In this document: positions 29,566 to 39,274 of the stretch, in pieces
How positions within the stretch are numbered: the stretch's first letter is position 1
Layout of the letters: each line of letters starts with the position of its first letter
Source: Alteromonas hispanica
GTDB lineage: Bacteria; Pseudomonadota; Gammaproteobacteria; Enterobacterales; Alteromonadaceae
DNA: 64,000 nt
Assembly: GCF_010500915.1 (NCBI RefSeq)
Contig: NZ_JAAAWP010000013.1
Span: 1-64,000 of the forward strand
Direction: 5' to 3'
Position numbers and translations under genes: made by a program
Notes under the pieces: generated by a model
Told to the model about the DNA's origin: nothing
The model's database searches: none
What the model saw: only the letters and a program-made list of their open reading frames with translations

Positions 29566-30774
29566 TCATAAAAACACTAAATAGAGCTGCATAAACCCCG
29601 CAGCCATTCCTAGCAGTGCACCGGTGACAATAAGCTTCCATTCGTCTTGCTGATAGGCGGGTCGCAGCACCCCCTCAAATTCTTCAGCACTGAGTGCTTG
29701 CATTCTTAAGCTTAAATCCTGACCTATCTGCATAGCCCCGTTGGCATAATCATAGGCATAAAGTAGATACTTTTCTGAGTTATCAAAAATTTGCTGTACC
29801 GCCAGCGCCTTCATCTTGTGATAATTTTCTGAGCCCACACCAAGTGCAAAATAAGGTTGGGCAATAGCCACGTAGCGCTCAATTGCATCGTTAACATGAA
29901 GTTCAATAAGCTCAAGTAGCTGCGCCGAGCCTGAACCATGAAGAATGACGTTGGTGATATTTTTAGGCGTAATAAGCTTGTCTTCAATAATAGAAGAATA
30001 AACCTCCGACACTTCTTTCTGACGCTTTAAAAACATTCCCTGAATGGTGAAAGGCCCTATCTTTCGCGGACGCTTTGGTTCAAATATGATTTTGATTGCA
30101 ATCCAATTGGTGGCATATCCAACAAGCAAACCACCTAGTGGCAATATCCACCAGGCTTGGTAAAAGTGCCATAACAACATGGTGGGTAAACCGAATAAAA
30201 AGCCAAAGTACAGCCCTGAACGCACGATAAAGGGAAACTCTTTGCTGCCAGCGGTGAGAAAAATTTCGTTGATAAGTTCTGGAGAGTTAACCAGTTGCTC
30301 TACAACTAGCTCTTTAATATCGAGAATTTCGGAGACATTGTGTTGAAAGTCATCAACCATTTTGTGAACGACATTAGGGATATCGTTTTCGATACGTTGG
30401 TAAACTAAATCTTTCCCTTGAACCGGCAATGCGGCCCACATTTGCGGAGCAGATTCGGCCATAACGTTATTCACTACTTTGCGAATAACCTGACTCAGTC
30501 GACGCTCTATGGCTTTGGTAAGCTCGTCGGGATCTAACCGTTGAGCCAACTCTTCGACACTTAGTAATTTGCCAAGAACCAGTTCAACTTCAATTTCAGC
30601 CATTTGTCGACGCTTTGCGGGAATCAGCCCCTGCCAACCTAAAAAGGGCTTTATCCCAACAAATTCAATGGGATAAAACATCATCTTCACGGCTAAATAG
30701 TTCGTCACCCATCCAACTACCGCGCTAATCAGGGGTATAGATAGTAGACTTAAGGTTTGAAAATTCCAGTCCAT
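29566..30774 (-). CDS. DUF445 family membrane protein
   Basis: 402 residues. An N-terminal segment PLISAVVGWVTNYLAVKMMFYP and its internal echo GLLVGYATNWIAIKIIFEP are the repeated DUF445 motif; further hydrophobic spans lie near 195-230 and at the C terminus. DUF445 proteins sit in the inner membrane and have no defined role. It starts upstream of the TetR-WS/DGAT pair with a 23-base gap, so all three may be co-transcribed. Confidence 0.88.
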   Translation of the reverse strand: MDWNFQTLSLLSIPLISAVVGWVTNYLAVKMMFYPIEFVGIKPFLGWQGLIPAKRRQMAEIEVELVLGKLLSVEELAQRLDPDELTKAIERRLSQVIRKVVNNVMAESAPQMWAALPVQGKDLVYQRIENDIPNVVHKMVDDFQHNVSEILDIKELVVEQLVNSPELINEIFLTAGSKEFPFIVRSGLYFGFLFGLPTMLLWHFYQAWWILPLGGLLVGYATNWIAIKIIFEPKRPRKIGPFTIQGMFLKRQKEVSEVYSSIIEDKLITPKNITNVILHGSGSAQLLELIELHVNDAIERYVAIAQPYFALGVGSENYHKMKALAVQQIFDNSEKYLLYAYDYANGAMQIGQDLSLRMQALSAEEFEGVLRPAYQQDEWKLIVTGALLGMAAGFMQLYLVFL

Positions 30775-31107
30775 ACAGCGAACAAATGTTCCTATTTATT
30801 ATTCTACTCATCAGGCTACTGAGTGCTTATGATTTGGTCAATGTAAAAAACGCAATTAAAGGTAATTGTTGATAGAAAACAAGTTTTCTATATTAAATAT
30901 ACCTTCTCAAACAGCGCTATTCTTAAATAACCCGCATCAAAGAATACATCTCGATAAAAAGTTTCGTCAAAACAGAAATCTACAGCCCTCCGTATACAAC
31001 CTTAGGTAGTGAATTCTAATTTTGCTACCTAAACTGTATATTGCTAAAAGAGCGTCAGTAGATTTGTCACTTGAACGTCTGATCTTTGCATTTAATAGGT
31101 GGTTGTC
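30775..31107. other. Divergent intergenic region with two inverted repeats
   Basis: It separates divergent DUF445 and patatin genes. It holds a palindrome TAGAAAAC-AA-GTTTTCTA (30873-30890) and a spaced inverted repeat TTAGGTAG (31002-31009) / CTACCTAA (31025-31032). Both could be operators; no RNA gene is seen. Confidence 0.5.
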
Positions 31108-32568
31108 ATGACAGCATTCGATATACAGTTAAAAAAGCTAGAGCGTGATATTGAGCACGCAAGTTGCTATGAAGAATATGAAGCTGCCTGCATAGCCCAC
31201 GATGCATTATCTGGTGCAGATGAATGGAAAGCACAAGACGAAAGCGAATACTATGATTACAAACTTATTCAAAAGCGTGTTCAGCGTCTGCAAATAGCCC
31301 GTGGTAAAGGCGATGTTCATGCATTAATGTCGATTTTGCATGAGGGACTTCACGGTAATTTAGGTAATATTGCTAACCCGGTATTACAGAGCTACTGCAA
31401 AATAGGAACAAAAAAACTCATTGAGCAGTTTATCAACGAGGTTTCGCTTACTTTAGAGCAAATTGTAAATGCGAATGAAGACGACGTTGATTTTTACGAA
31501 AAGCTTTCGTTTTTTGAAGAGACGGCCCATGCATTTGGCCGCAGTTGCCTAATGTTATCTGGCGGGGCTGGGCTCGGCTTTTTCCACGCCGGCGTGGTTA
31601 AATCGCTGAACGAAAAAAAATTACTCCCTACCGTCATTTCTGGCGCAAGTGCAGGCTCTATTATTGGCGCTATGCTTGCAACACGAAATCATGATGAATT
31701 AGTAGAATCTCTCGACTCAGAACGCATTTACGAAATGTTTAAACACTGGCGAACATTTGCGGGTTTAAAAAAAGGCAGTCTCTTCGATAGCTCTATGCTG
31801 GAAAATGCACTCATTGAATTATTTGATTTAACCACCTTCGAAGAAGCATTTAAAAAGACCGGCCGACACGTCACTATTACGGTGTCACCTGCCGACTTAC
31901 ATCAGCACTCGCGTTTGTTAAATGCCAAAACATCGCCAAATGCCATTATCAGTCAAGCAGTTCGCGCTTCTTGTGCCGTGCCTATTGTGTTTAGCCCAGT
32001 ACAGCTTAAGGCGAAAACCCCCTCTGGTGACATTGTGCCCTATATACCCAACCGCCGGTTTGCGGATGGCTCGTTAATGGCTGATTTGCCGTTTAAACGG
32101 CTGGCACGTTTGTATGGTGTGAACCACAGTATAGTTAGTCAAACAAACCCGCTTGCAGTGCCCTTTATCTCGTCACGCAGAATTGATGCAAATTCACTTT
32201 GGGATATGACCACTCGCCACATTGGGCAGCTAGCGAAAACTAATAGCGTATTTGCCATTGATATGATTGAAAAAATGGTAGGCAATAAGAGTGCAAAACT
32301 TGCCATTCACAAAGTTCGATCCATAATTGACCAGCAGTACGTAGGAGACATCAACATATTGCCAAAACGTCAGCTTAGTAACCTTTCTAAAGTACTTGCA
32401 AACCCAACGTTAGAAAGTATGGATGAATTAATTACCAGCGGCGAACGAGCGTCTTGGCCTCAACTCCATGTAATAGAAAGAAATACCAAAATAAGCGAGA
32501 AATTGCGGTATCATCTGGCACAATTGAAGAAACGAGAAGCCCTTGAGTTACGGCACGTTGCGCAATAA
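31108..32568 (+). CDS. Patatin-like phospholipase with N-terminal DUF3336-type region
   Basis: 486 residues. The helical N terminus (LERDIEHASCYEEYEAACIAH) resembles DUF3336 of TGL-type lipases. The patatin part has SGGAGLGFFHAGVV (glycine-rich), GASAG with Ser181, and the dyad partner in FADGSLMADLP (about Asp321). It likely hydrolyses acylglycerols or phospholipids, fitting the storage-lipid genes upstream. AGGTGG before the ATG at 31108 favours it over the GTG three codons earlier. Confidence 0.9.
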   Translation: MTAFDIQLKKLERDIEHASCYEEYEAACIAHDALSGADEWKAQDESEYYDYKLIQKRVQRLQIARGKGDVHALMSILHEGLHGNLGNIANPVLQSYCKIGTKKLIEQFINEVSLTLEQIVNANEDDVDFYEKLSFFEETAHAFGRSCLMLSGGAGLGFFHAGVVKSLNEKKLLPTVISGASAGSIIGAMLATRNHDELVESLDSERIYEMFKHWRTFAGLKKGSLFDSSMLENALIELFDLTTFEEAFKKTGRHVTITVSPADLHQHSRLLNAKTSPNAIISQAVRASCAVPIVFSPVQLKAKTPSGDIVPYIPNRRFADGSLMADLPFKRLARLYGVNHSIVSQTNPLAVPFISSRRIDANSLWDMTTRHIGQLAKTNSVFAIDMIEKMVGNKSAKLAIHKVRSIIDQQYVGDINILPKRQLSNLSKVLANPTLESMDELITSGERASWPQLHVIERNTKISEKLRYHLAQLKKREALELRHVAQ

Positions 32569-32621
32569 CTGCTACACGGCCCACACAACAACAGAGGCGA
32601 ATGTAAAATTAAAGGACTACG

Positions 32622-34055
32622 GTGAGCGCACAAAGTCAAAACCCCGACAATATATACACTCAACAAGTAAAGCATCTGCTTTCCTTGGTATATCCTCAGG
32701 AGTCTGGTTTTGGCTCAATTTTCGAAGACGCTCGCCACTACTTTTCACTTTCCACAACGCTTGAGCAGCACACCGCTGATTTAAAAGCCCAACTTCTAAA
32801 ACTAAAAGACAGAAAGGACAAAGAGGTTCTCGCGGGTCAGCTCACGCAACAGATAAAAAATAACACCCAAAAACTGGAAGAAGAGCGTTTAGCGCGCTTA
32901 GAGCGATTAGAGGCTGTTTGCTCAAAAATCATTTCTCTTTGCGAAGGAGAAACATGGGCAGAAACGCAGCAGCTTAGCGCCAAGTTTTTAGGCACGTTAA
33001 TGCTTCTTACCCGCGGTGCAGACGGTAATTTTGCCCGTGTACATCAGCGTTACAAACCTATTTATAAAGCGGTGCTCACTTTGCGCTTGGCCGATCGGTT
33101 GCTTGCTCACGATACGATTGCGCACTCTTATTTATCTAAATATCGAGAGGCAATTGCCCGCTTTAGAAACGACCAGTATTGGAAAGATAAATGGAAAACA
33201 GAGCTTGGTATTCCATTAATTTCCGCCGCGCTTTTACAAGATATTGGATTACAAAGCTCAGCGGCCCTCACTATTTTGAAAGGCCCAGATGGTGATCTTG
33301 ATGAATTTAGGCTTTTAGACGAATCTCAGCGAAAAGACTTATTAAAAATAAACTATCACTTCACTATGAAGTATTTAGCCGATGGACTTGGTATTCCTAA
33401 GTACACCGGTAATGTTAAAGATGAGAGAGACCGCTTTATCAAAGTTCACAGCGATGCATCATCGTTTTTACAGCAACTTGTTAAAGACGCATTTTTATCT
33501 AAGACAGGATTGGGTGAATTAGTTAAGATTCCTCAGATATATGTCTCTATCGTACTATCAACAAAATCTGACTATACCCGCCTTGATTTACCAAAAGGCT
33601 ACCTGCTTATTGAACAACTTGCGAAAAAAGGCAGTTTAAATAAACACCTGGCCCAAGATTTCACAAATTTAGTGGGTTACTTTCCTCAGGGGTTTGGTAT
33701 CACGTTTATACCCACCAATGAGAAAGGCCAAGAAAAGAATCAATATGAATATGCTATTGTTGTAGGCCTTAATCCGGCCAAGCCAGCAGAGCCCATTTGT
33801 AAAGTTGTCACCCGTAATCAGAAATTCGTCACTAGCGGGGCACAGGAAGTCATCGATAAAAGCCGCAACTTGTACTTCCCTGCGAATAGGAAAAAGTTGA
33901 TGCGTTTAGGTGAGGCAAGATTAGGCGAGATAATGGCCCAGCTATCGAATAACTTTACGCAAAACTCTCTAGACGAGTTGGTGCCCAGCTTTTGGGAGCC
34001 ACACGATTTCTTTGGATTTAAAAAGCATCAAAATTTGTGGACAAAAAATAACTAG
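32622..34055 (+). CDS. Degenerate HD-GYP-like protein
   Basis: 477 residues; GTG start with AAAGGA 6 nt upstream. A coiled coil (about 50-100) precedes a region that follows the HD-GYP phosphodiesterase pattern: ISAALLQDIGL where HDIGK is expected, then INYHFTMKYLADGLG, IPQIYVSIVLSTKSDYTRLDLPKGYLLIEQL and LVGYFPQGFGITFI. The His of HD and the GYP triad are not conserved, so catalysis on cyclic di-GMP is doubtful. It lies 53 bases downstream of the lipase gene. Confidence 0.65.
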   Translation: MSAQSQNPDNIYTQQVKHLLSLVYPQESGFGSIFEDARHYFSLSTTLEQHTADLKAQLLKLKDRKDKEVLAGQLTQQIKNNTQKLEEERLARLERLEAVCSKIISLCEGETWAETQQLSAKFLGTLMLLTRGADGNFARVHQRYKPIYKAVLTLRLADRLLAHDTIAHSYLSKYREAIARFRNDQYWKDKWKTELGIPLISAALLQDIGLQSSAALTILKGPDGDLDEFRLLDESQRKDLLKINYHFTMKYLADGLGIPKYTGNVKDERDRFIKVHSDASSFLQQLVKDAFLSKTGLGELVKIPQIYVSIVLSTKSDYTRLDLPKGYLLIEQLAKKGSLNKHLAQDFTNLVGYFPQGFGITFIPTNEKGQEKNQYEYAIVVGLNPAKPAEPICKVVTRNQKFVTSGAQEVIDKSRNLYFPANRKKLMRLGEARLGEIMAQLSNNFTQNSLDELVPSFWEPHDFFGFKKHQNLWTKNN

Positions 34056-34066
34056 CTGTTAAAAAG

Positions 34067-34141
34067 ACAAGTGGTAGACAGCTAGGTGGTAGACAGCCAG
34101 GTGGTAGACAGCCAGGTGGCAAATAGCCAAGTGCTAAATAG
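34067..34141. repeat. Tandem repeat, five copies of a 15-bp unit
   Basis: The unit is close to CCAGGTGGTAGACAG, starting at 34067, 34082, 34097, 34112 and 34127; the last two copies are more diverged. It begins 12 bp after the stop of the HD-GYP-like gene. Further short direct repeats (AGTGATATT) lie at about 34203-34235. Confidence 0.8.
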
Positions 34142-34317
34142 ATAGGCCCAGAGAGAAGCCGCCTTTAACTTTTAGTAAGCAATATTGGAAAGCAATCTTA
34201 GTTAGTGATATTTGCTAGTGATATTGGCTAAAGATATTAGTAAGAAGTTGTGCCTAAGTGTTATATCCCGCCTGTGGTTCAGTTACTCGTGATGGCCAAC
34301 TGTTTCACAAACCGCAT

Positions 34318-34345
34318 AAAAAAAGCAAACCTGATGGTTTGCTTT
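34318..34345 (-). terminator. Terminator after the PhaF-like gene
   Basis: AAAGCAAACC-TGAT-GGTTTGCTTT is a perfect 10-bp hairpin; on the minus strand it runs into TTTTTTT. It lies 5 bp beyond the stop of the 34351-35112 gene and could also act on plus-strand transcripts. Confidence 0.85.
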
Positions 34346-34350
34346 ATACG

Positions 34351-35112
34351 TTAATCGCTTTTCTTAGCTGTACTCACAGTCGCCACAGTCGCTTTCGTTT
34401 CTGATGTTTTTGGCGCAGTAGCAGCTTTTGCATTTTTAGACGCCGTCGCTTTTGCAGTGCTAGTTGAAGAAGTCGACTTTGCCGTTGTTTTTCTAGCGGC
34501 TGGTCTTTTTGTCGCTGCCTTTTTAGCTTCTGTACCTGCTGATGCTTCAGAGCTTGTTTTAGCCGAAGCTGCTTTTGATGTGGTACTAGATGTAGCTTTT
34601 GCTGCTCTTGTGGCAGTCTTTGGTTTGGCGGTAGCTGTGGCTTTTTTCGATGCCTGCTCTGCGGCTTCTTTAGCTGCTAAAAGAGCAACCTGTTCTACCA
34701 ACAAGTCAACTTTCGCAGAAAGCGCATCAAGTTGCTCGGTTTTGCGCTGATGCTTTTCACCACCGGTAAGCATTGTATATACCGTTGTTGATTTAACCAG
34801 ATTTTGCGCAGCGTCAACAAACATAAAAGGATTAAAAGTTCGTCTTAAATCCGCCTCAACTTCAACACCTTTGGTTTGCATCTGTTGAAACACTTCCTGT
34901 GTTTTATCTATCTGTTTACTCACAATTCCAGCGGCTTGATCTAGCTCGGCAGTAATCATATCAGCGCCAGCAAAAAGCCAACCGAAAAGTGGAGACGATT
35001 TTAAAGGAGAGGGTGAAGGAGATTTCACGGGACGCTTTTGCGTCGATGACGGCGATTGTACTTCTGCTTTAACCACAGTGGTTTGCTTTGTATCAGTACT
35101 TCTATTACTCAT
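34351..35112 (-). CDS. PhaF-like granule protein with Lys/Ala/Thr-rich tail
   Basis: 253 residues. A central phasin-like amphipathic part (about 45-150: AELDQAAGIVSKQIDKTQEVF, NPFMFVDAAQNLVKS, then a coiled coil LDALSAKVDLLVEQV) is followed by a long AKPKTATRAAK-type histone-H1-like tail. PhaF proteins of Pseudomonas have this layout and tie PHA granules to DNA. No PHA synthase lies in the window, so the storage polymer or lipid it coats is inferred. Confidence 0.7.
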   Translation of the reverse strand: MSNRSTDTKQTTVVKAEVQSPSSTQKRPVKSPSPSPLKSSPLFGWLFAGADMITAELDQAAGIVSKQIDKTQEVFQQMQTKGVEVEADLRRTFNPFMFVDAAQNLVKSTTVYTMLTGGEKHQRKTEQLDALSAKVDLLVEQVALLAAKEAAEQASKKATATAKPKTATRAAKATSSTTSKAASAKTSSEASAGTEAKKAATKRPAARKTTAKSTSSTSTAKATASKNAKAATAPKTSETKATVATVSTAKKSD

Positions 35113-35286
35113 AATGCCTCCTAGAACGGGAGATAAAGAAGATAGTTGCGGTATAGCCTAAAACAATACTGTTGCCTATACCGCAAATCTTTTAGAGAGG
35201 TTAGCACTTACCGTGCCCTTGCTGATTAATGCGCGCAAAAACCGGCAAGGGCAACAATGTAGTGTTAAGCGCAAATCGACGCCGGT

Positions 35287-35646
35287 TTACTTATTTGCTG
35301 CAAGCTTAGCAACAGCTTCGGTAAGTGCATCGATTTTTGCCGACAACTCATCAATACGCTGGTCTGCTGGCTCATCGTCTAAACCTAACTTTTTACGTAC
35401 GTCGGCAACACGGTTTTCAACTTCGTTAGTCGTCGATTTAAACTTGCTGCGTGCATCGCCTTCTAAAGACTCGCCCTTTGAAACAAGCTCGTCGAACATC
35501 TTACTTGCTTCTTCACTTAGCTTGTCGTAACGACCCTGCGCTTCATCTACGCTTTTTCCATAAGCGCCAAGACCTGCTAACCAAATTTTACGCGCCATTT
35601 CTTCAGCGTCGTTGATTTTGCCTTTGATAGTATCTGTAGTAGTCAT
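35287..35646 (-). CDS. Phasin family protein (PhaI type)
   Basis: 119 residues. ARKIWLAGLGAYGKSVDEAQ at about 18-37 is the conserved core of poly(hydroxyalkanoate) granule-associated proteins, and RIDELSAKIDALTEAVAKLA is the C-terminal leucine-zipper segment. It is a small amphipathic surface protein of storage granules. It stands 174 bp upstream of the PhaF-like gene on the same strand. Confidence 0.9.
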   Translation of the reverse strand: MTTTDTIKGKINDAEEMARKIWLAGLGAYGKSVDEAQGRYDKLSEEASKMFDELVSKGESLEGDARSKFKSTTNEVENRVADVRKKLGLDDEPADQRIDELSAKIDALTEAVAKLAANK

Positions 35647-35736
35647 TTTGAGCTCCTATGAATGCTTAATGTGGGTGTGACTAAACACCATAACTAAACT
35701 TTACGCAGAACAATTAGAAACCGCATACTAAAAACA

Positions 35737-35810
35737 AAAAAAAACGCCTTTTAATCGTGTTGCCCATTAAACTAATTCAAAATTTGAATGGGAAACGCGA
35801 TTAAAAGGCG
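35737..35810 (-). terminator. Long-stem terminator after fadR
   Basis: CGCCTTTTAATCG (35745-35757) and CGATTAAAAGGCG (35798-35810) pair perfectly, with a smaller inner pairing CCCATT/AATGGG. On the minus strand the hairpin is followed by TTTTTTTTG. It ends the fadR transcript well before the phasin gene. Confidence 0.8.
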
Positions 35811-35834
35811 CTTGTTGTTGGTCCAATGCTTTAG

Positions 35835-35898
35835 CGCTATACATCACTGACGCTACACATTATCGGCGCTACACATTATTGGCGCAATGCATCGACGC
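35835..35898. repeat. Tandem repeat, four copies of a 16-bp unit
   Basis: The unit is close to CGCTACACATTATTGG, starting at 35835, 35851, 35867 and 35883; the two central copies differ at one base, while the outer copies are diverged. It lies between the fadR stop and its terminator hairpin. Confidence 0.7.
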
Positions 35899-35962
35899 TT
35901 TAAATTGAAGTAACTAAACGGCGCTGACCGCGAAAGAGAGCAATAATTTCTTTCAACCTGCC

Positions 35963-36673
35963 TTAGTCTACGATGTCATTAGGCATGTCGTGGCGAATTT
36001 GCTGCCAAACCTTTCCACTCTCAATACCGTAGTTTCTTACTACATTGGGTACTCGGTCGTAGTCCCCACTTTCAGCCGCCTCTAGCAGATCGGCATAGTA
36101 CTTCATAGCAATATCACGAGCCGGCTGGTAACTAAAGAAATAGCCACCAATGCGGGAATATAGACCGCGGAAACCATTCATCATGAGTACGAAGACATTG
36201 TTGTTTGAAGCCAGCGCCAAATCGTGAGTCATTTGATAGTCGAACTGAGCGAAGGCTAAACCTTCTTGTTCCACGTTTTTGTAGCGTGCAATAATATCAG
36301 CAGAGGCTTGAGAATTGTGGCGTATAGCGCCTCGAATAAAGACAGCACTTAGATTTGTTCTCGCCGCTAGTAAGTTATCTACTAGCTCAGGAATACCCTC
36401 TTGATCTAAGCGAGCGAGTGTTTCGAGGATATTTAAGCCGCAGGTTTCCCAGAAGTTATTAACCTTTGTGGGCTTACCATGCTGAATTGTCAGCCATCCA
36501 TCTCTGGCAAGTCGCTGCAAAACTTCTCTCAACGTTGTTCGTGTGACACCAATTAGCTCAGATAACTCTCTTTCAGCAGGCAATATTGTACCTGGCGGAA
36601 AGCGGCCGCTCCAAATTGATTCAACAATGTATTCTTCGGCGAATCCAGCGGGACTCTGCGCCTTATATATCAT
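35963..36673 (-). CDS. fadR: Fatty acid metabolism regulator FadR
   Basis: 236 residues, GntR family. The winged HTH is at the N terminus ([30 protein letters not shown] at about 31-60), and the FadR-type acyl-CoA-binding C-terminal domain follows ([22 protein letters not shown]). FadR represses fatty-acid breakdown and activates unsaturated fatty-acid synthesis; acyl-CoA releases it. It is divergent from nhaB as in E. coli. A likely FadR box lies 43 bp upstream. Confidence 0.95.
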   Translation of the reverse strand: MIYKAQSPAGFAEEYIVESIWSGRFPPGTILPAERELSELIGVTRTTLREVLQRLARDGWLTIQHGKPTKVNNFWETCGLNILETLARLDQEGIPELVDNLLAARTNLSAVFIRGAIRHNSQASADIIARYKNVEQEGLAFAQFDYQMTHDLALASNNNVFVLMMNGFRGLYSRIGGYFFSYQPARDIAMKYYADLLEAAESGDYDRVPNVVRNYGIESGKVWQQIRHDMPNDIVD

Positions 36674-36715
36674 AACTAAACGCCTGCATGTTCACATAAG
36701 CTCATAAAATTTAAC

Positions 36716-36732
36716 AACTGATTGTACCAGAT
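36716..36732. promoter_or_regulatory. Candidate FadR box upstream of fadR
   Basis: AACTGATTGTACCAGAT matches the E. coli consensus AACTGGTCNGACCAGTT at 12 of 16 defined positions, including both half-site cores. Placement suggests autoregulation. Confidence 0.5.
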
Positions 36733-37159
36733 GGTTGCATAATTACACAACGAAATATGCACGGGCTCAACCACCTAGAGCAAGTATGTAGTGCACGAAT
36801 GAGACACTGCACATATCTTTTGCGCAAACGCTGTGTTTGACGGTGTCTTAAAAAGCATCATAGACACAACCCACTTGCTCACAAAACAGTCAATCGAACT
36901 GATGTTTGCCTTCTATTTAACGGGAAGAGCCAAAAAATCGACAAGTTTTCAGTCACTTTAGTCTATAGACACCTGTGAATTGCTTTCTCAAGACGTTAAT
37001 ATCATGTACGCTTAAATTCCGACTATAATAACAGCCATAAAACTGTTTTTGAGCAAGAACCCAGTGTTCTACCCACAGTTTGATAACGCGATAAATCGCA
37101 AACATACAGTGTAAAGATGCGCACAAATGCGTGCTTTGTTGTAAAAGGAACAGGAACTC
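36733..37159. other. fadR-nhaB intergenic region
   Basis: About 430 bp of AT-rich DNA between the divergent genes. Apart from the FadR box at its left side and the AAAAGGAACAGGAA ribosome binding site before nhaB, I see no RNA gene, repeat array or ORF that I can support. Confidence 0.5.
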
Positions 37160-38743
37160 ATGCAAACCTCAATGATCGCGGCGATCTATAAGAACTTCCT
37201 GGGTCACGCGCCCGATTGGTATAAGAAAACTATTATTGCCTTCCTCATTGCTAACCCCTTCATATTTATGGTGGACCCATACATTGCGGGCTGGTCACTG
37301 GTAATTCAGTTTATTTTTACCCTTGCTATGGCACTCAAGTGTTATCCACTGCAGCCCGGTGGCTTGTTGCTTATTGAAGCTATGTTCATAGGTATGACAA
37401 CGCCGGGTCATATGATGCACGAAATTGAGGTTAACCTAGAAGTTCTGCTGCTGTTGGTCTTTATGGTGGCGGGCATCTATTTTATGAAAGACCTTTTGAT
37501 GTATTTATTCACCAAACTTGTCATCAAGGTCCAAAATAAGCTCATTCTGTCTCTTTCATTCATTTTTGCGTCTGCGTTTTTATCCGCGTTTCTCGATGCC
37601 TTAACCGTTGTTGCCGTTATTATTAGCGTCGGTCTTGGTTTCTACTCTATCTATCACAAAGTCGCCTCTGGCAAGGAATTTCATTCTGACCACGACCACA
37701 CCAGTGACGATGGAGTGCACGATTTAGGCAGCAACGATTTAGAAGACTTCAGAGCCTTTCTTCGCAACCTAATGATGCATTCTGCGGTAGGTACAGCGCT
37801 AGGCGGCGTAATGACCATGGTGGGTGAACCACAGAACCTAATAATTGCCGATAAAGCGGGCTGGAATTTCGTCGAATTCTTTATCCGAATGGCGCCAGTG
37901 TCTTTACCTGTTTTTGTGTTCGGCCTATTAACAACTGTGTTCTTAGAAAAAACCGGCTTGTTTAGCTATGGTGCAAAGTTACCTGTTGCGGTTCGACAGA
38001 TCCTCGCAGACTACAATGATCATATGGACGAAGGACGCAGCAAGCGAGAAAAAGCCAAGCTTTTGGTGCAAGCGTTTATTGGTGTATGGCTTGTTGTGGG
38101 CCTAGCTACACATATGGCTTCTGTTGGTTTAATTGGTTTATCGGTTATTGTTCTTGCAACCTCAATGAGCGGCGTTATTGAAGAGCACGCCATTGGTAAA
38201 GCGTTTGAAGAGGCATTGCCTTTCACCGCCCTTCTTGCTGTGTTCTTTGGTGTAGTAGCCGTTATTATTGACCAAGGGCTTTTCCAGCCTGTTATCCATT
38301 GGGTGCTTTCTTTCGAGGGCGAAACTCAAATGGTGATGTTCTATCTCGCTAATGGTGCACTGTCGATGGTTAGCGACAACGTATTTGTTGGTTCTGTATA
38401 CATCACGGAAGTAACAGCAGCCCTGGAAGCAGGACAAATAACTCGAGACCAGTACGATATGCTTGCAGTAGCTATTAACACTGGTACTAACTTGCCCAGT
38501 GTTGCCACACCAAACGGACAAGCTGCATTCTTATTCCTGCTAACCTCTGCCATAGCCCCGTTACTGCGCTTGTCGTACGGCAAAATGGTGATGATGGCCC
38601 TGCCGTACACCATAGTTCTTACAATTGTAGGCTTGTTAGCGACCTATATTGGCTTAGCTGACGCAACAACATGGTTATACGATATGCATTTGATAGAGCA
38701 CCACAGCGCCACAGCTGTGGGCAGTGAAGCGGTAGGACATTAA
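37160..38743 (+). CDS. nhaB: Na+/H+ antiporter NhaB
   Basis: 527 residues with about 12 membrane spans. [15 protein letters not shown] at the start, [16 protein letters not shown] and [22 protein letters not shown] are NhaB signatures. It exports Na+ in exchange for protons, useful for a marine bacterium. It is followed after 3 bases by dsbB, the same order as in E. coli, and is divergent from fadR. Confidence 0.97.
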   Translation: MQTSMIAAIYKNFLGHAPDWYKKTIIAFLIANPFIFMVDPYIAGWSLVIQFIFTLAMALKCYPLQPGGLLLIEAMFIGMTTPGHMMHEIEVNLEVLLLLVFMVAGIYFMKDLLMYLFTKLVIKVQNKLILSLSFIFASAFLSAFLDALTVVAVIISVGLGFYSIYHKVASGKEFHSDHDHTSDDGVHDLGSNDLEDFRAFLRNLMMHSAVGTALGGVMTMVGEPQNLIIADKAGWNFVEFFIRMAPVSLPVFVFGLLTTVFLEKTGLFSYGAKLPVAVRQILADYNDHMDEGRSKREKAKLLVQAFIGVWLVVGLATHMASVGLIGLSVIVLATSMSGVIEEHAIGKAFEEALPFTALLAVFFGVVAVIIDQGLFQPVIHWVLSFEGETQMVMFYLANGALSMVSDNVFVGSVYITEVTAALEAGQITRDQYDMLAVAINTGTNLPSVATPNGQAAFLFLLTSAIAPLLRLSYGKMVMMALPYTIVLTIVGLLATYIGLADATTWLYDMHLIEHHSATAVGSEAVGH

Positions 38744-38746
38744 TAT

Positions 38747-39274
38747 ATGCGCACTGTGATTAGCGGAATAAGCCGGTGGGCAGAGCACAAGTCTTCTTGG
38801 CTTGTGCTGTTTGCTTCGTCTTTGGCGCTTGAAGTTGCCGCTCTGTACTTCCAATACGCCATGGGGTTAAAGCCCTGTATAATGTGTATATATCAGCGCA
38901 CAGCAATGTATGGCATTGTGCTAGCGGCGCTTATTGTGCTTATCAGCAATAACGGCTTTACCAGAATGCTCGGCTTTGCTGGCTGGGCCGTTTCTGCGGT
39001 GTGGGGCTATTTAATTGCCACAGAACACGTAGAAATCTTAAATGCGTCAAATCCGTTTTTTGCCAGCTGCGAAATAGTACCGAACTTCCCTTCCTGGCTG
39101 CAGCTGCATGAGTGGATACCTGCAGTGTTCGCCGCCGAAGGCGATTGCTTAGAAAATACATGGCAGTTTTTATCCATGGGAATGGCTGAATGGATGCAAA
39201 TTATCTTTGCTGTCTATGCCATAGCCTTTGTGATTGTATTTGCATGTCGGCTATTGGATAAAAAGCCCTTTTGA
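38747..39274 (+). CDS. dsbB: Disulfide bond formation protein DsbB
   Basis: 175 residues, four membrane spans. The first periplasmic cysteine pair is KPCIMCIYQR (Cys44 and Cys47) and the second is formed by ASCEIVP and EGDCLEN. It reoxidises DsbA and passes electrons to quinones. It lies between nhaB (3-base gap) and the acetyltransferase, whose start overlaps its stop. Confidence 0.95.
   Translation: MRTVISGISRWAEHKSSWLVLFASSLALEVAALYFQYAMGLKPCIMCIYQRTAMYGIVLAALIVLISNNGFTRMLGFAGWAVSAVWGYLIATEHVEILNASNPFFASCEIVPNFPSWLQLHEWIPAVFAAEGDCLENTWQFLSMGMAEWMQIIFAVYAIAFVIVFACRLLDKKPF

Noticed and set aside
34457-34750. 97-codon plus-strand ORF across the PhaF-like gene
   Set aside because: It mirrors the Ala/Lys/Thr-rich tail on the other strand; low-complexity codons keep the complementary frame open.
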